Assembly (NCBI RefSeq): GCF_024166365.1
Contig: NC_064838.1
Location: forward strand, 72,432,001-72,496,000
DNA length: 64,000 nt
Direction of reading: 5' to 3'
From: Elephas maximus indicus
Taxonomy: Eukaryota > Chordata > Mammalia > Proboscidea > Elephantidae
In this document: in pieces, positions 32,496 to 45,752 of the stretch
Numbering within the stretch: the first letter of the stretch is position 1
Layout: each line of letters begins with the position of its first letter
Notes under the pieces: generated by a model
The model's database searches: none
The model's input: the letters and a program-made list of their open reading frames with translations, nothing else
What the model was told of the DNA's origin: nothing
Made by a program: the position numbers and the translations under genes

Positions 32496-32998
32496 ACATA
32501 ACTTTCTGCTGAGCAAGGATGACACCTGGTTAGTAATTAAAATACAATTACTGCTATAAAGATGAAGCACAGGGTATTATAAAAAGACATGAGTTTGAGA
32601 GAATCAGAGAAGTCGTCTCTAAGAGAGTACAATTAAAGTACAAACCAACTGAGGTGCCAGAGAAGCCACATCCAGCAGGCAGAAGAGCATGTATGAATGT
32701 CATGAAGGAGGAGAGAAAGTGTTGAATTATTAAAACAAACAACAAAAACAAGAACAGACAAACAACAACAACAAAAGCAGGTTACTGGAATGGAATAAGT
32801 CAGGTGAGATGGTACAAAGTGAGTCTGAAAGGGGAGGAGTGGGTTAATAATTACAGGGCCTTGAAGGTATTAAATTTAGTTATTTATGTACTTTATAATG
32901 AGGGCAGTAGGAGCCCAAATTGTTCTTTACCTGAAAAGTGAGATGATATTTATATATATTTCGTGCATCGTTCTGGTTGCACTACGAGTTAAAAGATC
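32496..32998. other. Unassigned sequence
   Basis: It includes an AAC/AAAC-rich stretch (32732-32776). No gene recognised. Confidence 0.35.
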
Positions 32999-33013
32999 AA
33001 GAGAGGAGTTTTT

Positions 33014-34771
33014 ATTTTTTTTGAATAATTTTTATTGAGCTTTAAGTGAACGTTTACAAATCAAGTCAGTTTGTCACATATAAGCTTATATACACCTTAC
33101 TCCATACTCCCACTTACTCTCCCCCTAAGGAGTCAGCCCTTCCCGTCTCTCCTTTCGTGACAATTTTGCCAGTTTCTAACCCTCTCTACCCTCCCATCTC
33201 CCCTCCAGACAGGAGATGCCAAAACAGTCTCAAGTGTCCACCTGATACAAGTAGCTCACTCTTCATCAGCGTCTCTCTCCTACCCTTCCATGACTGATGA
33301 GTTGTCTTCGGGAATGGTTCCTGTCCTGGCCAACAGACGGTTTGGGGACCATGACCACGGGAATTCCTCTAGTCTCAGTCAGACCATTCAGTCTGGTCTT
33401 TTTATGAGAATTTGGGGTCTGCATCCCACTGATGTCCTGCTCCCTCAGGGCTTCTCCGTTGTGCTCCCTGTCAGGGCAGTCATCGGTTGTGGCCGGGCAC
33501 CACCTAGTTCTTCTGGTCTCAGGATGATGTAAGTCTCTGATTCTTGTGGCCTTTTCTGTCTCTTGGGCTCATAGTTATCGTTTGACCTCGGTGTTCTTCA
33601 TTATCCTTTGATCCAGGTGGGTTGAGACCAATTGATGCATCTTAGATGGCCGCTTGTGAGCATTTAAGACCCCAGATGCCACATTTCAAAGTGGGATGCA
33701 GAATGTTTTCATAATAGAATTATTTTGCCAATTGACTTAGAAAACCCCTTAAGCCATAATCTCCAAACCCCCGCCCTTGCTCTGCTGAACTTTGAAGCAT
33801 TCGGTTTATCCGAGAAACTGCTTTTGGTCCAGTCCAGTTGAGCTGACCTTCCATGTATTGAGTATTGTCCTTCCCTTCACCTAAAGTAGTTCTTATCTAC
33901 TAACTAATCAGTAAATAACCCTCTCCCACCCTCCCTTCCTTCCCCCCTCGTAACCACAAAAGTATGTGTTCTTCTCAGTTTATACTATTTCTCAAGATCT
34001 TATAATAGTGGTCTTATACAATATTTGTCCTTTTGCCTCTGACTAATTTTCTCAGCATAATGCCTTCCAGGTTCCTCCACGTTATGAAATGTTTCACAGG
34101 TTCGTCACTGTTCTTTATCGATGCGTAGTATTCCATTGTGTGAATATACCACAATTTATTTAACCATTCATCCGTTGATGGACACCTTGGTTGCTTCCAG
34201 TTTTTGCTATTGTAAACAGAGCTGCAATAAACATGGGTGTGCATGCATTTGTTCGTGTGAAGGCTCTTATTTCTCTAGGGTATATTCCGAGGAGTGGGAT
34301 TTCTGGGTTGTATGGTAGTTCTATTTCTAACTTTTTAAGAAAACGCCAGATAGATTTCCAAAGTGGTTGTACCATTTTACATTCCCACCAGCAGTGTATA
34401 AGAGCTCCAATCTCTCCGCAGCCTCTCCAACATTTATTATTTTGTGTTTTTTGGATTAATGCCAGCCTTGTTGGAGTGAGATGGAATCTCATCGTAGTTT
34501 TAATTTGCATTTCTCTAATGGCTAATGATCGAGAACATTTTCTCATGTATCTGTTAGCTGCCTGAATATCTTCTTTAGTGAAGTGTGTGTTCATATCCTT
34601 TGCCCACTTCTTGATTGGGTTGTTTGTCTTTTTGTGGTTGAGTTTTAACAGAATCATATAGATTTTAGAGATCTGGTGCTGGTTGGAGATGTCATAGCTG
34701 AAAATACTTTCCCAGTCTGTGGGTGGTCTTTTTACTCTTTTGGTGAAGTCTTTAGGTGAGTTATCTGGTTT
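33014..34771 (-). mobile_element. 5'-truncated L1 with 15-bp target-site duplication
   Basis: It is flanked by AAGAGAGGAGTTTTT at 32999-33013 and again at 34772-34786, a clean target-site duplication. It contains the 3' UTR (33014-34013) and the last 200 or so codons of ORF2 on the minus strand (34771-34014). The truncation point is in ORF2 near [12 protein letters not shown]-like text. Good preservation suggests a fairly young insertion. Confidence 0.95.
34014..34771 (-). pseudogene. L1 ORF2 C-terminal relic
   Basis: Minus-strand frames show the ORF2 C-terminal region: [20 protein letters not shown], then [39 protein letters not shown] and [15 protein letters not shown] (frame 34657-34160). 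The end [20 protein letters not shown] lies in a second frame (34244-34014), so there is one frameshift near 34160-34240. The cysteine-rich CWRGCGE...HCWWEC segment is intact. No endonuclease or reverse transcriptase is present. Confidence 0.9.
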
Positions 34772-34786
34772 AAGAGAGGAGTTTTT

Positions 34787-35194
34787 TAATTATGATATAC
34801 TTCTGTCTCCACTTGGAGGCGAACATAGTTCCACGGATATTAGATAGTTTTTTAGACCAAGGTTCTATTTCAATAGATGCATCTCTATCTCCAGCTGAAG
34901 GATTATGTGTAGACCTTGAAGATGAGAACTCTGGGCTAGAAATATTACTAACAGAGGGTAACATGACATTGGTGCTTATATTGTCTCTAGCCTAGCACTG
35001 TTAGGGTAGGTGGTTTTGAGAAAATAGTAAAATTAAATCCATATCTTACAAAAACAAGCCTGAATTATATATGGATTCTGGATGGATTAAAGATGTCAGT
35101 TTAAAAAGCATAACCATGGAAGTATTAAATATATAAAAAAAGATATTTGTATAGATTGGAAGGCATGCAAAATACTACTGCAAAAGAGTTGCCT
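34787..35194. other. Unassigned sequence
   Basis: Short frames on both strands (34770-34995) have no recognisable domain. Confidence 0.35.
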
Positions 35195-37440
35195 ACTTAA
35201 ATTAGAGTCAACCTGAATGATGTGGTTGGAGACAAGCTTTCAGGACCTTCATTTGTGGATGTGGCACAATTCAAAATGAGAAGAAATAGCAGCAAACATC
35301 CATTTGTAATAGAAATGTGGAATGTCTGAAGTATGAATTTAGGAAATCTGGAAATTGTCAAAAATGAAGAGGAATGTATAAACATCAATATCCTAGGCAT
35401 AAACATATATATCCTAGGACTGGTACTGACCATTTTGAATTGAACAATCATATGGTTATGGTCTACTATACCTGGAATGACAACTCAAAGAGGAATGGTG
35501 TTGCATTCATTGCCAAAAAGAATATTTCAAGATCTTTTTGGTCTTTAAAAGGGCAGGAAAGAAAGAAAAGACCAAAATGGATGTCAGAAGAGACTCTGAA
35601 AGTTGCTCTTGAATGTCAAGTAGCTCAAGTAAAAGGAAGAAAAGATGAAGTAAAAGAGTTGAACAGAAGATTTCAAAAGGTTACTTGAAAAGACAAAGTA
35701 TTATAATGACCTGTGGAAAGACCTGGAGATAGAAAACCGAAAGGGAAGAACACCGTTGGCATTTCTCAAGCTGAAAGAACTGAAGTAAAATTAAGGCACC
35801 AAGTTGCAATAGTGAAGGATTACACAGGGAAAATATTAAACAAAGCAGGAAGCATCAAAAGAAGATGGAAGGAATATACAGAGTCATCATACTAAAAAGA
35901 ATTATTTGACTTTCAACCATTTTAGGAGGTAGCATATGATCAGTTACCGATGATACTAAAGGAAGAAGTCTAAGCTGCAATGAAGGCATTGGCAAAAATA
36001 AAGCTACAGGAATTGACAGAATATCAATTGAGATGTTTCAACAAATGGAGGCAGTGCTGAAAGCTCTCACATGTCTATGGCAAGAAATTTGGAAGACAAC
36101 TACCTGGCCAATCCACTGGAAGAAATACATATTTATGCCTATTCCCCAGAAAGGTGATCCAACCCAATGTGGAAATTATCGAACAATATCATTAGTATCA
36201 CACACAAATAAAATTTTACTGAAGATCATTCAAAAGTGGCTGCAGCAGTATATTGACAGGGGACAGCCAAAATTCAAGCTGGATTCAGATAAGGACACGG
36301 AACAAAGGTTATCATTGCTGATGTCAGATGGATCATGGCTGAAACCAGAAGTACCTGAAAGATGTTTATCTGTGTTTTATTGACTGTGCAAAGGCATTTG
36401 GCTGTGTGGATCATATCAAATTATGGATAACATTGTGAAGAATGAGAATTCCAGAACACTTAATCATGACTCTGAGGAACCTGTACATAGGTCCAGAGGC
36501 AGTTGTTCGAACAGAACAAGGAGATATTGCATGGTTTAAAGTCAGGAGAGGTGTATGTCAGGGTTCTATCCTTTCACCATACCTATTCAATCTGTATGCT
36601 GAACAAATAATCCGAGAAGTTGAACTATAGGAAGAACGGGGCATCAGGATTGGAGGAAGGCTCATTAACAACCTTCATTATGCAGATGACAGAACCTTGG
36701 TTGATGAAAGTGAAGAACTTGAAGCACTTACTGATAAAGATCAGAGACCACAGTTTTCAGTATGGATTACACCTTAACATGAAGAAAACAAAAAATCTTC
36801 ACAACTGGACCGAGAAGCAACATCATGATAAAGGGAGAAAAGATTGAAGTTGTCAAGGATTTCATTTTATTTGGATCCACAATCAACACCCATGGTAAGC
36901 AGCTGTCAAGAAATCAAAGGACACATTGCAATGGGCAAATCTGCTGCAAAAGACCTCTTTAAATTGATGAAAAGCAAAATGTTGAAGACTAACGTGAGCC
37001 TGACCCAAGCCATGGTATTTTCAATCGCTCCATGTGCATAGGAAAGCTGGATGATGATTAAGGAAGGCTGAAGAACTTTGAATTGTGATATTGGCAAAGA
37101 ATATTGAATATACCATGGACTGCCAAAAGAGTGAACAAATCTGTCTTGGAACAAGTACAACCAGAATGCTCCTTGAAAGCAAGGATGGACAGGCTACGTC
37201 TTACACACTTCGGACACGTTCTCAGCAGGGATAAGTCCCTGGAGAAGGACGTCATGCTCATAGGTAAAGTAGAGAGTCAGAGAAAAAGAGGAAGGAGATG
37301 GATTGACTCAGTGGCTGCAACAATGGGCTCAAGCATAACATAGATTTTGAGGATGGCACAGGACTGGGCAGTGTTTCATTCTGTTATACATAGGATCTCT
37401 ATGAGTTAGAACTGACTCAACAGCACCTAACAACAACAGC
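35195..37440 (+). mobile_element. RTE-clade LINE, long but decayed copy
   Basis: RTE elements encode one polyprotein: an APE-type endonuclease, then reverse transcriptase. Endonuclease traces are at 35270-35510 (GNLEIVKNEEE, DILGI-like text, NSKRNGVAFIAKK). The linker is at 35540-35890 (KALECQVAQVKGRKDEVKEL-like). RT begins near 35990 and reads MPIPQKGDPTQCGNYRTISL, then VKNEN..., RRGVCQGSILSPYLFNLYAE and a catalytic LHYADD near 36671-36693. The C-terminal part follows to the tail GAACTGACTCAACAGCACCT. Stops and frameshifts are numerous. At about 2.2 kb it keeps most of the 3' two-thirds of a typical element. Confidence 0.9.
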
Positions 37441-37621
37441 ATTTATATAATTTTGAAGTATGTGGGTAAGTCCTTGCTAAAGAAAATATGTCACTAAGAA
37501 TTTATGATAGTTGTACAATCTTTTCGAGTAGAACTACAGAGAAAATTTACAAAATAAAAGGATACACAACAGAGAAGACACACCATGTATTTATATCCAC
37601 AATATATAAATGTATCCTACC
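37441..37621. other. Unassigned sequence
   Basis: Nothing recognised. Confidence 0.3.
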
Positions 37622-37799
37622 ATGGAAACTCTGGTGGTGTAGTGGTTAAGAGCTCTCCTGCTAACTAAAAGGTTGACAGTTCAAATCCAGCAGGTGCTCC
37701 TTGGAAACCCTATGGAGCAGTTCTACTCTGTCCTGTATGGTCGCTAGGAGTCGAAATTGACTTGATGGCAACGGGTTTGGTTTTTTTTTTTTTTTTTGA
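37622..37799 (+). mobile_element. AfroSINE, well preserved
   Basis: ATGGAAACTCTGGTGGTGTA head, box A-like TAGTGGTTAAGAGCTC, box B-like AGTTCAAATCCAGC, CTACTCTGTCCTGTATGG middle, tail GAAATTGACTTGATGGCAAC and a T15-containing end. Confidence 0.93.
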
Positions 37800-37970
37800 T
37801 CAATAAATAGGAAGACAATAAACCCAATGGAAGGTGAAAAAAAGGTTGTAAATAGGCAGTTCAGGAACAAGAAATAAAAATACTGAAAATATATTCAATC
37901 TCTGTATGAATCAAAGAATATGAAAATATAAAAATAGATGATTTATGCATTAAGCACTTACTATATCTCA

Positions 37971-38189
37971 AGAAGCCCTTGTGATACAATGGTTAAGCAC
38001 TCAGCTGGTATCCCAAAAAGTTGGTGGTTAGAACCCACCCAGCAGCTCCATGGGAGAAAGATGTAGCAATCTGCTCCAGTAAAGATTACAGCCTTGAACA
38101 CCCTATGGGGCAGTTCTACTCCATCGAATAGGGTTGCTCTCTGTGAGTTGGAATCAACTTGAAGGCAACTAATGACAGCAGCATTTGCT
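37971..38189 (+). mobile_element. AfroSINE, long variant
   Basis: GAAGCCCTTGTGATACAATG head, GCAATCTGCTCCAGTAAAGA internal block, and tail GTGAGTTGGAATCAACTTGA. Confidence 0.88.
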
Positions 38190-38365
38190 AAACTCTCTTA
38201 TACATTATCTCATTGTAATTTTTATAATAGCCTATGACTTAAGACTATTAGTCTTCTCATTTTATGGGTGAAGAGACCAATGTTCAGAAAGCTGCATTAA
38301 AATTTGTGAGTTTGCAAAAAAAATGGATCTGTTTAATCTAAAAACCCATGCACTGTGATCTTTAA
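38190..38365 (-). mobile_element. MIR fragment
   Basis: Read on the minus strand, the pattern around TTCTCATTTTATGGGTGAAG and GTTCAGAAAGCTGC resembles the MIR core (lower-case match to the 'cccattttacagatgagg' type of segment). Diverged. Confidence 0.55.
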
Positions 38366-39879
38366 GCTACAGTGTCTTTGCCATTAAATAAATTGTGACA
38401 TTATTTTGTCTTTCTGCTTATAAAATTTTTTAATGACCAATAATATCCAGTTTTGACTCAAATGTGAAGAAAAGGGCTCATTCTTATCTGTAGGAGAATT
38501 TTTTTAAGTATCTATTAAAATTTTAAACACAGCTGTCAGTTTTACACATATGTAAATGTATGCATACAGGTGCATTGTAACATCATAGGTAATCATGTGA
38601 AATTTGTCACAATCTAATCCCCTAAATCTTAAATCAGCAAAGTAATTATTAAATTACATGCAAGTCACCTCTGGTATTCTTTGCAATTGTCACAAAAAAA
38701 CTTGATAAGGAATGATATCTATTACATATTACATACTAAGAAAAAGATAATTACAGAGTATTTGGCATCGTATAATGGCATTAATGTATAATATCAACAG
38801 GAACAAATCTTCAAGTGTGTGAATGTGAGTGCTCCCATATTACTCCAGATAGAGAAAAAACATATCTTGAGAACATACTATAAACTCTTAACACTGGCTA
38901 ATTTGAAAATTGGAGTAAAAATGGAGGATTCGTTGGAAATATTAGGGTCATTCAAAATGCCACTCTATACTACTGTCACCTTGATTCTTATAACATTAAA
39001 CATGTATTAGATTTAAAATTAAGAAAGGAAAATCAAAACCAAATTTTCTAGTACTCTTCTGATATTCAAAGATATTGAAATCCCTTATTTTATTTATGTG
39101 TTCATTCATTTTGCCTTACGCTGGTGGATATATATGAATGAATAAAACATAGATAGCACTCCCAAATTAGGGTCCGCTGTGGAGTAGTTCAGTTCTGGAT
39201 TTCATCAGACCCAAAGGGACTGAGAAGAAATTATCTCTTGAGTGTAGAACAAGTGCCATATGCATATTAGGAAAATTATACACAGTCAAAGGGAGACTAG
39301 GTTGATGGTACAAGCTGATTGGTATGTTTTTACTTTTATCTTGTTATATTGCTTAGCTTTCCAGAAAACTCTATGTTATGACATCATTTACAGTTTTGGA
39401 ATTTATCTTTCCTTGCACCTTTCCTTTCTTCATGCTAATCTCTGGGGAATTTATTCCGTGACCAGAGAAGTTAAAATTGTTTTATTTTGGGGCAGTGTTA
39501 AATCTTCATCTTATCCAGAGAGCTTTGAAATGCTTCAACTTCCAGTCTCTTAAAGCATTATTCACTGGACATTTACCTAAAGAACTCTTAGTGTTAAAAT
39601 AAGTAGCTTTTATTGGAGTTCAGGTCCAGAGCAATGTGTTTTTGTGGAAAGATAAGAGAAATTTCTGTTACTTATAACAAAAGCTGCTAACAAACTGATA
39701 TGGAGTCCAGTCTGTGTTTTCTTTATGCTAGAGGCTCTTCTGTGATAGAAGCAAGGGTGGACCAAGTGACAAAAAGTTCCTCTGAAGGACATTATGCATG
39801 TATTATTTTTCATTTTTTAAATAAATTAAGAAAAATCCAGGATAATATTTCGGACTGGAACCATCAGACGTATCACATC
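38366..39879. other. Unassigned sequence upstream of OR pseudogene B
   Basis: AT-rich, without identifiable exons or repeats. Frames at 38819-39010 and 39260-39553 show no known domain. Confidence 0.35.
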
Positions 39880-40526
39880 TTTATGGGTGTGCCTGAATTT
39901 TTTCTTCTAACTGCCATGTCTTATGATCGTTATATTGCCATCTGCAAGCCCCTTCATTACACCAGCGTCATGAACAAGAAAATCTGCACCCTGCTCGTTC
40001 TTTGTTCGTGGCTGGGAGGATTCCTGACCATTTTCCCACCACTCATACTTATCCTTCAGTTAGATTTCTGTTCTTCCAATGTCGTTGACCACTTCTCTTG
40101 TGACCACTTCCCCATCTTACAACTCTCATGCACAGATACCTGGCCTTTAGAGATGATTGGCTTTTACTTTGCTTTTTTTACTTTGCTATTCACTTTGGCA
40201 TTAGTGATTCTATCCTACTTGTGCATTGTTATCACCACTCTGAGGATCTCTTGTGCCAGTCAGAGGAAAAAGGCTTTCTCCACTTGTTCTTCTCATATGA
40301 TTGTCATTTCCATCTCTTATGGCAGCTGCATATTCATGTATGTCAACCCTTCAGCAAAGAAAGAGCATCATTGACCAAAGGAGTAGCTATTCTCAACACT
40401 CCCATTGCCCCCATGCTGAGCCCCTTCATTTACACCCTGAGGAACCAGCAAGTAAAACAAGCCTTCAAAGACTTGATCCATAAAATAGGATTTCCAGAAA
40501 ATAAATTAATTTATTGGCATGAATGA
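39880..40526 (+). pseudogene. Olfactory receptor pseudogene B (OR6C-like), 5'-truncated
   Basis: Class A GPCR of the olfactory family. Homology starts only at the end of TM3 ([10 protein letters not shown]), followed by an intact [20 protein letters not shown] motif, TM4 ([17 protein letters not shown]) and a second extracellular loop with the conserved cysteines ([20 protein letters not shown], then LSCTDTW). TM5 and the [13 protein letters not shown] motif of TM6 are open without break. A 1-bp deletion near 40362 (SAK/KEH) shifts the frame and stops at 40374. The true end continues in another frame ([40 protein letters not shown]) to 40526. TM1, TM2 and most of TM3 are absent; the open frame upstream to 39700 is unrelated. 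Not functional. Confidence 0.9.
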
Positions 40527-42564
40527 ATGTTATTATGAAGGTTCAATGAAAAATAAATGAAATTCTAGCCTTCTTCTAATCTTCACTATCCTAAATCCAT
40601 CTCTCCACTACCCCTAATGGCGAACTCAAATACTTAAACGTTCTTTTTAACACAGAAGTGTCTATGTTGTGCCTTCCTTTAAAACTTTCAGTAAATTCCA
40701 TGTAATCGTCGATTTATCTTTCTGAATAGAAAACCAGTGACTATAAGATATAATTCATTTGGCTAATTATCCTGAACATTAAAAATGTTTTACATTGTAA
40801 TCACTTAAAAGAGCAGTTTTAATTAACTCTTAAATTTTCTGTTACTAGCACAATAGTTTCTTCTTAGAAATTATGTGAAATATGAAATTTGACACCATGT
40901 TTTGTACACTCCCTGCAGTGTCTGTACAATTATTTCCACTTATCTGATGGACTTGGGTATTATTTTCCTACTTACAAGTAATTGAAAATTCATAAATACT
41001 CTGTTTCCTAGTTATGTTGAAGACGTGTTATCTCTGGCTTTTTATAATCTCCTCGTTATCTGTATTTGTTTTTGAAAATGTATAATAAAGATGAATATTT
41101 AGGGAGCCACTATTACCATTATATAACCTGCAAGTCTGATTGATGTGTAATAAATAATAAAAGCTCCTCTGAAGAGAATACCTACTCTGTGCATTTACTC
41201 AACTAGGTAAGTTCTATACTATATTTTATTTACTAGGTATATGGCATACTAAACATGATTATCTTCCTTTTAAAAATGTGTAAATTCATTCTCAATTTGA
41301 GTAACTTGCTTGAGGCTACTGAGCTGTAGTATCTAGTGTGATAGCCTGAAGTAAAAAACAAAACAAACAACGGAAAAAAAAAGCTTGAGTTTGTTCTAGT
41401 TTTATACATAGTTGGAACTCTGAAATGACCCACAGATTTTGTATAGATTCCAAAGAATCTGAACAATTTTTTTTTATTATTCAAATTATCTAATTTGAGT
41501 GTAAGTGTATTATTGAATGTAGGCAGGGAAGATACTAACTCCAATTATTATTTTGGAATATAAGGTACAACGTTATTCAATCAAAATAAGGTACACTCTT
41601 CATTTTGCCATTGCTGGTGAGCAGTAGCATAGTGATCTCAAAAAAAGCATAAAGTATTAGCAGTATATGGCAGCAAAAATTTGTATTAGAAGGCAGATTA
41701 AAAATAATAAGAATCATATATGTATTTACAACAATGTGGTAGATTCTTAGCTTTTAAAAATGGCATAGAGTACTGAGAAGAAATCTGAATTTGGAGATAA
41801 GATATTTGGGTTCTTGTCTTTGTCTGGGGGGCAGGGGAATCAAGGGGAAAAACTTCAGACTTAACTGTTGTTGTTAGTTTTTATTCCCTGTCTCACAGGC
41901 TCTCTTTTCCAATTTCAATACTAATGTGTGTTATGTTTTATATTCCTTAGTGTTTTGTATACATTCCTCTTCTGGAAATTTTGATTCCCTGAATTAATCC
42001 CCTTGAGCCAGTGGCAGTTCAAATAGATAAAACGTTAAGTATCTGTGCAAGTAAAATCTGTGTAGAAACCATGTCATAGAGTTTCAAAACACCTTCTGAC
42101 ATTTTTCCTCTTTTATATTTTTGCTCCTTTCTCACTCTCTGCAATTATATATTCCTCAAGGGTAAAATGAGACATATATGTAATAGGGCATTATAAGATC
42201 CTAGTTTGGTGGGAAGGGGAGGGGATGGTTTCAGGAATGCTGGCTTCCCTGGATTACAACGATGGCATTTTTACCATCCTAGGCATTCTGAGTGTGTGTG
42301 AAACTATACGAATAGCAGAGGTAAGTGAGGCATATAAAAGGCAATGAAAATTTCCCTATTCTTAGCATTGATTTGTTTTGTATCAACTTTTAATGAAATT
42401 AAATAGGATATATAAAAAAACTTAGGGGTTAAAATTTAAAACCAAATATATTAAAAAGTATTTTTAAAAAGTTGAGTATTATTTTATTAATTTATTTATT
42501 ACCCATTAATTAAAAGCAGACAACTGCTGTCTCTATGTCTGTGTTTCTAATTGTACATAGGCTA
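40527..42564. other. Unassigned intergenic sequence
   Basis: About 2 kb of AT-rich DNA. No coding frame with a recognisable domain and no clear repeat family. Confidence 0.35.
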
Positions 42565-42755
42565 TGCAGTTTAAGGGAACAGAATTGCATTTCAGGCAGT
42601 CTGACATTACATTTAACACTTGCTAGCTATATGAATTTATTTAAGTCACATAATTTCTCCCAGCCTTAGTTTTTTCATTTAAGAATAAAGATAAAAATTT
42701 CATAGCAATTGTTACAAAGAATAAATGAGATAAATCATAAAATCTTTAGTCTTTC
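42565..42755 (+). mobile_element. MIR fragment
   Basis: CAGGCAGTCTGACATTACAT, CACTTGCTAGCTATATGAAT, CAGCCTTAGTTTTTTCATTT and CAAAGAATAAATGAGATAAA follow the order of the MIR consensus, plus strand. Confidence 0.72.
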
Positions 42756-42889
42756 AGTGAAATGGTGCCTTTGAAAATTCACAAATATGAATATCTTTTC
42801 CAAAGTTGAGCATTTATTCCAATTAAAATAAAAACAAATTTAATTAAACCGTTACTTTTAAGCACCAATTTAGTATGATAGAATTTATG

Positions 42890-43050
42890 AAGCACTTTCA
42901 TTTATGTTATTTCAATTAATTCTCAAAAACACCCTTGACATTTCCACTTTATTTTTAAAAGAAATTCAGTAACTCACTCAAAGTCACAAATCCATGATGT
43001 GGCCTGTTTGAATTTTTAATGCACGTCTCTCTATCCACAAAGCCCATATA
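42890..43050 (-). mobile_element. MIR fragment
   Basis: On the minus strand: AATTAATTCTCAAAAACACC (plus) corresponds to the MIR 3' end, followed by TCAGTAACTCACTCAAAGTC and GTGGCCTGTTTGAATTTTTA (box B side). Confidence 0.62.
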
Positions 43051-43146
43051 TTTTCTAGGATAATAAATTGACCTTATAATACCAAAAGTGGAAAATTAAT
43101 ATTAAGTTTTGATACTGTAAGTTTATTAATAATTATTTCCTTTTCT

Positions 43147-43308
43147 TGTTTCCCTGGCAGGGAAGTGGTTAAGAGCTATGGCTGCTAACCAAGAGGTTGG
43201 CAGTTTGAATCCACAGCCACTCCTTGGAAGCCCTATGGGGCAGTTCTACTCTGTCCTGTAAGGTCGCTATGAGTTGGAATTGACTTGATGGCAATGGGTA
43301 TCTTGTTT
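43147..43308 (+). mobile_element. AfroSINE
   Basis: CCTGGCAGGGAAGTGGTTAA head, GCAGTTTGAATCCACAGCCA box B region, CTACTCTGTCCTGTAAGG middle, and tail TATGAGTTGGAATTGACTTG. Confidence 0.9.
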
Positions 43309-45655
43309 CTGTGTGAAATAGTCTGTTATAGTATAGGTGGCAAATTAATGAACTGAAAGTGTGAGGTTACAAGTTGATATTCTCCATAAACTCTTACATG
43401 TATGAATGTTGTTTTGTTTCTGAAGTTATCATTAAATGTGACTTTGGGATGTCTATTTACCTTTCATTTGTTTCTATACACACTGGTATAAAATCTGAGA
43501 AATGAACCTGCCCGTCTTTATTGAAATGAAGAAATATAAATTATTTAACTTTTTCCAGGGAAACAATAAAATTTCTATGAAAAATGGTAAAAAAAAAAAA
43601 AAAGAAAAAAATTCTAATAAAACAGTTCTGCCAGCAAGTAAGCGCCGTCCCCTGTGGAGACTTTGTTTCACTCTGGAAGAGGAAAGGTCTCAGATGAGCC
43701 CCGTGTTATTCAAAGCCAAGAATGATTGAGCAGTGCCAAATGTATATTTTAGTGTAATTATGAAGCTATGTTGAATGTTGCTCACAACACTATATTAGAC
43801 TCTTTCCCTTTTTCTAATGTATTAGCTTAAACACTAAACAAATCTGTAAGTTCAGTAAAGTAAAAAGAAACCGGGTGACATGGTCAGTAAAGCAGATTGC
43901 TTCGGAGATTCGCTCTGTCCTTGTTTTTCTAATGGTCTTTAATGAGACTTAACTAAAGAAGAGAGAACTGAGTGAACATAGAGGAAGATGACAAAAGTAG
44001 GCTTTCAAAGTCATTAAATCACCAACTGGTATTCCCTCCCAGTGTAACATAAAGCACTAAAAAGAAAGAAAAAAAAAAAAAAAAGGCACATGAGAAAAGA
44101 AGTGGAACCAGTCAAAAGTTCATCTTAGTTTGTCAAAGGTATATCCTTCGATCTTCAAATCTAACTTGACCTTTAAAATAAAGTTCTTTTCTTATTTTGT
44201 GCATCAAAGAAATTGTCTTCAGTATTCAAAGGGAGATTGTTAGTATTTACTTGATGGTAGGGATTTTGAAAGAGCAGAATCTAGGAGTGCTTTGAGAAGG
44301 AAGGCCCTGAAAATCCTTTCCAGTCATTTTACTTAACCAGTGTTACAGATTACTGTTAATTTGTATTTAGAATGATTCACAGAGTCTGTCTCAGGGGTCC
44401 TTTGAAGGTAATTAAGAATCTATTTTGAAGAAATGGGTGGAAAGAAATGTAAAGGTTGGTAACATGACCCATGTTCAGCCAGGGAAAAATAGGGATCTGC
44501 ACTCAGCAATACAAAGCTGAAATGTTGAGTTAAATCTTGAAGATGTCCTTCACTACCCTGAGTACATCCTTGGGATGACTTAAGACTCTACAAATCATAT
44601 GACCTTGTGGAACATTGAAGTTTATTTCTCTCTAAGGATTATGAATGGTGAACATTTTTATCAGTTTATTTGATGTTGGGAAATAAATATAATTCGTTGG
44701 GTTTCCAAAACATTTTTGCATAAAAGTTTGATGTACTGCCACTAATCTTATGGTATTGGATCATGTCCTGCTAGAGTTTCTTTTTGCTAGGTTTTTTTTT
44801 TTTTTTTTTTAATAGTCCTTGCAGACTGGGTATAGAAGTGTTAATTCTTTGTGATGCTCAAGTAAACTATCTCTTCATACATTTCTTCACAGCTCTTTGT
44901 ACACTTCTTCAGAGCTTTAATCAATCTCCAGAATGAGTAAGTCATGGTACCATTACTCAGAAAATGCTGAAGTTAAGAGGAAAAACACATACTTTTTTTT
45001 TTTAAAGTTGTGTACATTTAAAAATACTGTGCAATGATAATGTTACTCACTGCATAATAATAATTATAAAACAGTAGTAATAATAACCCTTGGTTCCCAA
45101 AGCCAGTAAGCTATTGAAGGAACTTCAATCCTGAGATTGAAATAAAATCTTTTCTATTTGATGAGGATGTCCTTTGAGACTTTAAGTTGTCATGAAAAAC
45201 TAGAGATTTAATGAACAGTGACCTCTGAAAAGGAAGAATGATGTCACCGAACTAACAGAGTGAATTCAGAGGACGGATTGTAAAGTAATTTAAAGGGAAG
45301 TAATTTTAAAAAACATTTTATGAAGTTTGTTTTTAATTTTATATATCGATAATCTATAAAAATAATATCAATAATATTTTCTTCCTTTACATATCATTTG
45401 TTTGCAATTTATTTAATACAGAGAGTTTGGGCCAAACATTATTGGTAAATGGGAAAATAATTTATCTTGCAAAACACAGACATGAATTTAAGAAACATCC
45501 AAGCTATAATATAGCATAAAATAGAGAACTGCACATGATGTCAATGTCTGGTTCAACAACAAACTCAACTTCTGTTTGTTTGCTTATTTGACAAGTGTTT
45601 ATTTTAAACCTACTATATATTATAATATATATATATTTTTTTATATATATTAAGC
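43309..45655. other. Unassigned intergenic sequence with homopolymer tracts
   Basis: It holds A-runs at 43589-43603 and 44070-44084, a T-run at 44792-44811 and an AT microsatellite at 45610-45650. The 75-codon frame at 43502 shows no recognisable domain. Confidence 0.35.
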
Positions 45656-45752
45656 AGAAAACCCTGGTGGCATAGTGCTTAAGAGGTATAGCTGCTAACC
45701 AAAAGGTCAGTAGTTCGAATCCACCAGGCACTCCTTGGAAACCATATGGTTG
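45656..45752 (+). mobile_element. AfroSINE, 3'-truncated
   Basis: AAAACCCTGGTGGCATAGTG head and AGTTCGAATCCACCAGGCAC box B region are well preserved. The copy stops after GGAAACCATATGG, without the tail. Confidence 0.88.

Noticed and set aside
39700-39879. N-terminal extension of the OR pseudogene B frame
   Set aside because: No OR TM1-TM2 motif is present; homology begins only near 39880, so the upstream part is chance open sequence.
43502-43729. 75-codon frame rich in Lys
   Set aside because: It spans an A15 tract and has no recognisable domain.
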